Origin: Sipunculus nudus
Lineage: Eukaryota > Annelida > Sipuncula > Golfingiida > Sipunculidae
NCBI GenBank assembly: GCA_026874595.1
Contig: CM049309.1
Span: 51,062,079-51,126,078, forward strand
Direction: 5' to 3'
Length of the DNA: 64,000 nt
A program made the position numbers and the translations under genes. The notes under the pieces are model-generated. The model made no database searches. It was given only the letters and a program-made list of their open reading frames with translations, and was not told the DNA's origin. Shown here piece after piece: positions 56,666-64,000 of this stretch. Within the stretch, counting starts at the first letter, position 1; every line of letters starts with the position of its first letter.

Positions 56666-59600
56666 GCTTAATCGATAGTTTGCACTCTCGGGGTACTAAG
56701 AGAGTATACCCAACAAAAACGGTTTGACCCAAATATTAATGTGGAAATATATTTATTAGGGGGCTTTGGGGCTTAAAGAACAAACCGGAACAACCGGAGA
56801 CAACGTCGAGAATCTCACATTCCTGTTTCCAGTGGTTATTGTAAGGAAGCAGTAAAACATCAGGAAATGTCGACATTTCCGGTTGAAGCTGGCTGTGTGT
56901 TGATCTTAGGGCAAGCATACATCCTAAAGAGCAGGCACTAACAACATCCTGTTTATAGCGAAGGAATGGTAGAAACTTTTTACCTGACATTATCGGACAT
57001 TTCTACTTCGTCGCCAATACCTGCCCGCAGGGGAAGGAAATAATTGCGACTCTTGTGTTAAACCCGGATTTAATTTGCACGACGTAGAATTTATTTATGT
57101 TCCCGTCATGAGAAATCGTTGCCCTTCAGTAAAGGCTGCACGAACAATCCAGGGTAGATCGCTTGGTTAAAAAAATCCTCTCGTTGTGTTATATATGATT
57201 CATAAATCCCATAATCCCTCACTCCCACAGAGCGCGCACATGTACCTTTGTCGTTATTGCTCTCCATTGGATGAAAACCCGGTCGACCTCACCGGTTTAG
57301 CTCAAATAAAACAGCATCCTGCCACCATGGTGCTTGTCAATAAATATCAAATGTGGTCACACACTGAGAACCGAGACTCCGATATATAGACATTACATCT
57401 ACGCATCACTTGCAAAAGTTTAATTGTCAAATCGCTGAAACTTTAAGGCAAAGGCCACACCAAGAAAATAATTGTTATATGGACTCACCCCTCCCTTTTT
57501 TTATTTATCAATCTTTTTTTCTAATGAGGACAAAGTCGTCTGTTATGTTCCTGATTTGTACTGTAGGGTTACAAGATATCTGGGAAATTAAATCTGGTTT
57601 GGGAGAATTTTTAAGCTTGCATAATTTCACCGGTCTCGACCCGTTGATAAAACAAAAATTTCGCTCGCTGGTAAAAAAATATTTGTTCACTGGGTGATTC
57701 TAATATTAATTAACAGTTTTGGAGTAGCCTAATTACAAGGTACTAGCATTGTGTAAAAAATATGCATGTATTTATGTGTGTTTGTGTAGGGTATGGGTCT
57801 AGTTGTGTATAGGTGTGTGTATGTACATTGATCTCTCTGCTTCTCTCTCTCATTTGTATCAGGATTCCCTTAGACGTTTTATTAGGTCTTAATGATTGTG
57901 AACAAGTTGTGCCAACTTTGACTTGGTATAAAAGTATTGTCTATGTATTTTGAGTGTTGACTCTGCACTAAAAATATACATTTCTCTCAAGGTGTACGTC
58001 TATCATTTGATTCATTTCACCTCTCTGGTGATTTTAATTTTACGGATTTTAATTTCCCATTTTACTTACACAGGGTCTTATAAAACTTAGGTAGTAATAC
58101 AATCCGCATACACCCCAAAATGGAAACCCCCGCGGCATCATAGATGGCGACAGCTGGCAGAAAAAAAAAATTATATTTTTTATGGTCCTAAAAGTAATTG
58201 TTTCTCCACCGGTAAATACTGACCCTCCGTCTGCATAGATTTTTCCAGTAATGCATGTGGTCTTGCTGTGACTAAAATGATCTGATTGAATGAAGGTAAG
58301 TTCAGGGTATAAAGTATATATTGTTTCTCGGTTAAATACCCGTAAAATATCTCCGCTTTCATCGACCAAAAAAAAGGTGTGAATCTGTTTGTTTTTTTTT
58401 TTTGCAGAGTAATTTCAAAGCTCGAGAGCCTATATTATGTTGACATTCGATTCAATTAAAACTGATTTTTAAAATCGCTACTTTTACCTTATAACCAGGC
58501 CCTAAATGAAAAGGACGATGAGTTTCTGACATGAAATCTCCCTAAATGATTATTTTAAATGATATTGAAGGACACGTAAGAGTACACACGATAGAAAAAT
58601 GTAATCATCTAGGTAAAAACATATAGCATCTATATAAATGCAACTAGCAATATTTCATGTAAAAGATTAACAATGAACTTTGATCGATATAATCTATTAA
58701 CACAATTAGCTTCACTACAACTTATTTAACTTTTTTTTACTTTTCAAATTCTTGAACTGCCAGTATATATCTCCATCGATTCTCCCGTATGTGTTACAAT
58801 CCCAGATTAACGTCCCTATTTGGGTATGGAAGAGCTGGATAAATAATACCGTTACAAGAGTTTTTGTACATCTGTCAGTTTGCCTGTATACACTAAACAA
58901 AAAAGCTACTGGTACATTTTAATCAAATTAAGAGAGAATTTTAGATACATTATTTTTACAACATAAACGCTTCTTCAGGTTGGTAAAGGTATGCGCTCTT
59001 TAAGCGCTCTCTGGTTTCCCTACAAGACTCCATCCATCAGATATTGCAATTTACAACAAAGACAAGCGCTTAACAACTTGGACTACCCTTCACATTTGTG
59101 TGGATTTCATGACTCAGGAGACAAAGTGATTCTAGTCCGCTAACTACACAAAAACATGCGTGAGAGCGTCAGCTTTAACACGCTGAGTACGGTGCACTGC
59201 CGTAACACAGACTTAGGAAAAAATACTAGACCTATTTGTACCCCTTGCTCAAGGATAGGCCATCAAGTCGCACAATAATGTATAATTTTTACCACATAGC
59301 CTGGGGAGAAATAATTAAATAAAATACGAAAGGTGTCCCACGCTGTCCGTGCCGATGTATCCAGTTGTGTGAAAACAGCCGCACTGTTTGCTGAGCGTGG
59401 GTCGTAAACAGCTTCATAATACTTCCATGACATGTTTATGGACTTCCTGTGCTGCCTTGGGAGGTCAACCCTGACAGAATTCCGATCTCATCTATTTGTC
59501 GAACATCCATGAATTTAGCGCCTTAAGGTCCACAGTGTGAATACCCAACATTTTCACTATTTCGTTTATACATTTTCCGCGTTAAGGATATTGGATATGC

Positions 59601-59799
59601 ATTGTAACTGTATGTACCTTATTCGAATGACATACAATGGAATTTGAATAAAATTTATATCTATTTAATCCATGGACCGATCAGAACAGCCTTTCTGTTT
59701 TTTACAGTTTAAAGTGTCAACCACTCGTCCGGGAACCTGTTTTTGCTCTCCATTTAGTAGATTGCTGTTCCGGAGGTCAATATATATTATAAATATATA
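55767..59799. other. No gene supported
   Basis: Several open frames lie here: 56091-56561 minus, hydrophobic and crossing A/T runs; 57410-57697 plus, ending EFLSLHNFTGLDPL..., faintly LINE-like; and 58049-58437 minus, no ATG in its first part. None has a domain I can name. A 12-G run lies at 56579-56590. Confidence 0.4.
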
Positions 59800-59945
59800 T
59801 TGTTACGAAACCTTATATCAACAGATCACGTAGTCGTGACGACCATACATTTGGTAATGGAGATAAAAAAAAATCAGATTCTGTAACACTAGGCAGCGTG
59901 AAATGTCTAGGGGAATGAATAGCGATCCAAAAGGCAAACTGAAGA
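59800..59945 (+). repeat. Dispersed repeat family R3, plus-strand copy
   Basis: Starts TTGTTACGAAACCTTATATC and carries CAGATCACGTAGTCGTGACG, TAATGGAGATAAAAAAAAA, GTCTAGGGGAATGAA and CAAACTGAAGACTA in the same order as the inverted copy ending at 55766. It lacks about 250 bases present there before the last block. Confidence 0.7.
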
Positions 59946-61239
59946 CTAAATAAAATCCGTTACAAATTCGAAGAAAAGCTATAACTGCCGCAATTATAGG
60001 AAAAGGTACACAAACTGATTTACACTCTTCTGTGTCCGCTGGAACATATCTCTCCTCTCTCTACCGGCTCTAAACACAGCCCCTTAATTATAACTTTTCA
60101 CCTCAAGCCGAGAACTTTCCATTTCCCGAACAATCTAAAGAATCCAATAATACACACGTTACAGGAATTATCTAGAACAAAGGACGCTGTGTTTCTACAT
60201 ATAAGGATTTACACGTGGGCCGGCCCGGCTCGGCCAATCGAGAAAGCCTAAGACTAACATGACCACTGTTTACACGTCAGACCCAACGCGTAGGCCGGGC
60301 TATGCCGCCATAGCAGCAGACAACGCCAGTGCTGCACATACACATGTAAGACTGCTGCAGACAATAAAAGAGACATCTGTAACTATATATATATAATGAT
60401 ATTTTTTAAATAAGACAAATGTGCTCAGTATCTGACTCAGTACAGATTTACATAACTTTAAGACGAAACATATAAGAAGATCTTTAAAAAACTTAAAAAC
60501 TAGTCAAACATATATAATAAATCTATTATGTCACATCAAAGACTTAAATTTTAATTCAAAGAAAATAATATACTGTTCGAAAAACAAAAAGCTCTTGTTC
60601 TGATTTCTGAATTATTTAACCTGTTTAAAATATTTGTATAATTTCTTCGGGAGGCCGGTTCTGGACCCTCGTGTATAAACGACATTTTCCCGGGAGGAGA
60701 ATAAACCGTCTTAAAGCTGCCCATAAATCATGAACGTTAAGCATCATAAACTAGACAGTCCCGTCTGACTCATAAGGAAAAACCTGACAGAGAATAATAG
60801 TCTCGAAATTTGAAATAAATATTGTCACAGAACTTTATCTTGAATTTTTATGCCAAATTTAGTGACTTTGGGATTTGATGTTTGCTATACCGACGTGGAG
60901 CTATTACTCCCATGGTAATCATTGGTTTTGCATACGATGGTTTTATAAAACTCAAACAACATATATGAAAAATATGTTGATGTAATTTTTTTGACGTCTC
61001 AGACTTGATTTTGTTAACAAATGTAATATATTTCATCATATTTTATTCATCAAATTTAATTGGTAAAGATGACGCTTACAATATTACATTGACAAAATGT
61101 ATCCCAAAAAGTGTTCAGTTCATTTGGTAAAGTCTCTTCATGTGCGGAATTATTTTAGGCATAAACCTCAAAAGAAATCTTGTATTTTGATACTAATCAC
61201 ATATTTCAGTGGATTCGTATACATATATTGAACTGTTCA
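59946..61239. other. No gene recognised
   Basis: AT-rich, with a short GC-rich palindromic stretch (GGGCCGGCCCGGCTCGGCC) near 60216-60234. Nothing coding supported. Confidence 0.45.
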
Positions 61240-62880
61240 AGACTGATATTGTAGTTTTGTTTCCATTTACTTAGTTTCCTACCACCGAGTTAGGTCCGCC
61301 CAAGGTTTTGCTAATCAAGTTAACCTTTATTGCTTTGTTTTTGAGTTTCTATGTCTGGAAATTTTAAATCCCCTTAATGAACATTTAGTTTTGTCTTTGG
61401 TGGTCGGTTATTCCATATAAATGAATTAATACTGCGTTGTGCCTCTTTTATAAATAAGTCTGGTATATTAAACATGGACATACAATACCTAAGCTGTGGC
61501 AGACCGATAGTTATGGTGATTGCATTTTAGAGTTAGTGATCTACGACACCATGAAGTCAACAGTAATTTCATGTTCTCTATTCTCTTCTTTATATTATAA
61601 ACCGCGGTTTCACGTTTGCTTCTACAAAATTTACCACGAGTCCATCTGACTGGTAGATCGCCCTCCTCTTTTCCTAACGACAGGGCTTCCGTTTTATCTG
61701 GATTTGCTTTCAATTCTTTAAAAATTATTAAAAGTTTCGAGAAGCCGATGATCAGCACCAGATCAGCAAACAAATAAGTGGCATCGTCCGCCAACTGTGA
61801 AAGTTTTATACCCAAAATACCAAAAGTAACCCCTCTAATTGACTTGTCGTTTCGGATATTAAAGGGACATAATCAGGAGCAATATTTTGCCTACTCTTCC
61901 ACACTAACAGTTCAGTTTTGCTTTATGCAAAAGTTTACCAGCAAAAACATCCCAGCAGACAGGCTCAATACCTCGCATACAACGGTTTAGCACCTTGTTA
62001 TGGCTCTGCGTGTTGATAAACAGAGTCCACGTGTGTTTGTTTACCCAAACAATCCTGCGTGACCGGCGGTCCGATTGTGAGCCGTAAAACGTGATGTTTC
62101 AGCCTGCAGGAACATGTATTTGGTTTTTGGGCCAAGAAGTCAGAGAATCTCCAGAATGACAAGTGTTGTAGCCCGACGATGGATGCGCTGTGTTTATGTT
62201 TAGACCTGTGATCGCGCCCGGTGCACTAAACTCCTTTACCGGACTAAGCAAACGGTTTCAGGACAATAGTTTGACAGGTACCAATTCATTTTAAAGGGAA
62301 GAGGCTATTTTTCGTGTTTTTCAACATGCTTTATAGGTGATTGGGCCCCTCTAATCGACGATAATTCAAAACAAATAGAAATGGCTAAAATGGACAAATA
62401 TGTCGGACTCCTCGCTTTATAAGCAATCGATCTGACATGAAACCATTGTTCCGTACTTATCAGGTTATGTCCGTATAAAATACCTTAACCGATTCCAAGT
62501 AGTAAAATTGTATTTTTTCTAATATTTTCACCAATATACCGGCCTGACACGAAACATGTCTGGTGGATCAGGTGATACAGATATGGTTCTACTATGTTTG
62601 ACAATGCTTTAGCTATTATGTCATGATTGTTTGGGAGAAGTGAAATTGGCCGCCTATTTTTAGGAAGTTTTTGTTTTTATCTTATTATTTTTAATTTAAG
62701 ATATTAGGCCCCTTTTTGTTCTTTTGAAAACGACTTAATTCGGAATGAATAATTTATAGACGGAAAGAATAAATCCAAGAAACCTCCTAGAAACATAATT
62801 AAAGTTCAGATGTGAAACCATCGAGACAAGGATGTAATGTAGAAATATACTCATCAACCATAACTGCCTTATTCTTTATG
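61240..62880 (-). pseudogene. LINE ORF2 remnant: most of the reverse-transcriptase domain, interrupted
   Basis: Read on the minus strand, landmarks follow the L1/Tx1-type ORF2 order. DGFTSEL lies near 62815, QKNKKGPN near 62720 and RRPISLLPNNHDIIAKAL near 62600-62655. GRYIGENIRKN lies near 62530-62560, IRNDKSIRGV near 61835-61865, LSQLADDATYLF (catalytic ADD with L in place of the aromatic) near 61768-61803, PDKTEALSLG near 61670-61700 and SINSFIWNNRPPKTK near 61395-61445. Stops and frameshifts are present. The segment between the GRYIGEN and IRNDKS blocks is replaced by unrelated sequence. Confidence 0.88.
61925..62425. mobile_element. Unrelated insertion or replacement inside the LINE remnant
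   Basis: About 500 bases between two recognisable RT blocks show no RT similarity, although the missing RT part would be of similar length. The right edge (GGTGATTGGGCCCCTCTAAT near 62336) loosely resembles the R1 repeat end. The exact borders are not resolved. Confidence 0.35.
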
Positions 62881-63609
62881 ATAATGGTATATTAAGCCGT
62901 CCTCCCATCTATCGAAGTTCCGGCCGACGAAAAATCAGTAGGCGGTAGGAACGGTAGACGTGGGAGTTCTGCCTTCCTGAATAAAAAAAAACTCCGGCAG
63001 GAAAAAAAACAGCTGCAAAAATCCTTGACAATGTTAACGGCCAGAAAACTCGGTAGATGTGATGACGGAACCGAAAACGGTTTTTCTTCCGTCTTTAATC
63101 CATTTTGACGATAATAACAATACAAGAGACGATACCAGAAATATCCAACATGTCCGTGAAGGCATGGTGAGGTGCACGCTTAATCGGCAGGTGCTCGCCG
63201 GATGACGAGTCTTCTAGATTTTTAAGGCTGATTAAAAAACAACCGGTTGATGGGAGGCCGGCTTCAAGAGAAAAACAAATTCAAGCGCCCAAGGGGACTG
63301 CTTCAATTGGATATTCCCCAAGAGACTGAGGAAACTTCAAGGGTAACCACAAAAACCCGAAACACAAGTATAAAAAGTCTGAACCCATTACTATTATCTG
63401 ATACTTTTTGTGTTATTTTCATTTTTCTTAGATCAACTTTGTAGGATCCAACGGAATGTTGGGTGAGTGTTCGGCTTTGGTTTTGAATGAGCCAGATTAT
63501 ACGTTCCGCTATTCAACTTGTGTATTTAAGCCCCCCCCCCCCCCCCGTAAGGAGAGAAAGCTTATAGATGTTATTGGTTTCTATGGATAAAAAAGGGCTA
63601 AACCATCTT
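62881..63609. other. No gene recognised; 16-C run
   Basis: A 16-base C run lies at 63531-63546. The short frames have no domain. Confidence 0.45.
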
Positions 63610-63710
63610 GACCTAATCTTTAAAGACGTACACTTTATATCTGATACCCCATTATCGCTCAGTTGTGGGCTGGGAGTTGACGAGAGAGGGTTTCCAGTGT
63701 TTACAATTAG
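63610..63710 (+). repeat. Dispersed repeat family R2, copy
   Basis: TGATACCCCATTATCGCTCAGTTG-like core near 63640-63663 (given here with its match to 18752, 21033 and 44350), followed by GACGAGAG and TGTTTACAA. A TTGACCT motif lies just upstream. Confidence 0.6.
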
Positions 63711-63829
63711 AATCTGATCCTTTATGAAAAATATGTGCAAAAATATCTCATACAGTTATCAGGTAGACATATCTGCGCTAGATTGAACAATATTTGAGCA
63801 AAATATTACTCCAAGGTCACAGATTGTTA

Positions 63830-64000
63830 AATTACCTTGACCTTATCCCCATAGTCGTATACTCAATATCCGGGTCCCCAATATCGCTCGATGCTTGCTG
63901 CGGAAGGTGTGGGGGGGGGGGGGGGCACCCTTCCGCCAGAGGTTATTTTTGCCCGAGACGAACCTCTTCCAGTTTGGAAAATGTGGATGGCTGGGACCAC
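63830..64000 (+). repeat. Repeat family R2 copy joined to the GAACCTCTTCC repeat, running off the window
   Basis: CCCCAATATCGCTCGATGC near 63876 is an R2 core. A 15-G run follows at 63911-63925, then GACGAACCTCTTCCAGTTTG and GTGGATGGCTGGGACCAC to the window end. The latter part matches 20115-20170 and 36385-36450. The order suggests the two motifs belong to one longer element. Confidence 0.6.

Noticed and set aside
57410..57697. Plus-strand frame ending EFLSLHNFTGLDPL
   Set aside because: Faint resemblance to a distal LINE ORF2 block, too weak to call without alignment.
58049..58437. Open minus-strand frame with TLYPELTFIQSDHFSH and DGGSVFTGGETITF
   Set aside because: Looks somewhat protein-like but has no ATG in its first part, passes through A/T homopolymers and matches no family known to me.
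1..64000. Viral, bacterial or toxin genes
   Set aside because: None recognised on either strand. The only protein families seen are LINE endonuclease and reverse transcriptase.

Overview
This 64 kb window is AT-rich, intron/intergenic-like eukaryotic DNA with no confirmed protein-coding gene. It holds no bacterial gene, operon, CRISPR array, rRNA or intact tRNA. What can be recognised is repeat DNA: dinucleotide microsatellites, many poly-C/poly-G runs, minisatellites, tRNA-derived SINE-like units, terminal-inverted-repeat (TIR) elements and decayed pieces of L1/Tx1-type LINEs. The copies that start at 18000 and 20256 open with a TATTGCCTCC(G/A)CAAGGAGG motif. From memory this resembles a repeat common in marine invertebrates, so a marine invertebrate (perhaps a mollusc or other lophotrochozoan) is my best guess, but the taxon is an inference.

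Layout. 0.5-0.9 kb: CT/TA microsatellites around a 14-bp perfect hairpin. 2.7-4.9 kb: a LINE whose endonuclease part is inverted relative to its reverse-transcriptase part, the structure expected from twin priming. 6.0-7.3 kb (minus) and 9.25-9.53 kb (plus): short open segments bounded by good splice-site sequences, the only candidate host exons. 8.6-8.9 kb: a LINE C-terminal fragment. 11.4-14.4 kb: a SINE-like unit and four tandem-repeat blocks. 14.85-16.73 kb: a GC- and CpG-rich 1.9-kb TIR element carrying two tRNA-like units. 16.9-17.5 kb: a large inverted repeat. 17.8-22.3 kb: direct copies of a 0.83-kb repeat and related families. 22.66-22.98 kb: a 326-bp MITE-like element. 23.7-26.4 kb: tandem repeats, one of them interrupted by an insertion. 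29 kb: LINE fragment. 30.4-33.5 kb: two tandem copies of a 1.56-kb unit, followed directly by a 34-bp minisatellite. 40-46 kb: more tandem repeats, a LINE fragment and a perfect 16-bp hairpin beside a 46-bp satellite. 47.2 kb: a long GA array. 55.4-59.9 kb: an inverted pair of a dispersed repeat. 61.2-62.9 kb: the longest LINE reverse-transcriptase remnant. 63.6-64 kb: copies of a repeat family also seen at 18.7, 21, 36.4 and 44.3 kb.

No set of genes here works together. The LINE remnants are all broken by stops and frameshifts. In DNA this AT-rich, open frames of 100 or more codons arise by chance, so open-frame length alone was not taken as evidence. I found no credible new biological system; the most informative structures are the twin-primed LINE, the 1.56-kb tandem duplication, the 1.9-kb TIR element and the hairpin-ended 46-bp satellite.
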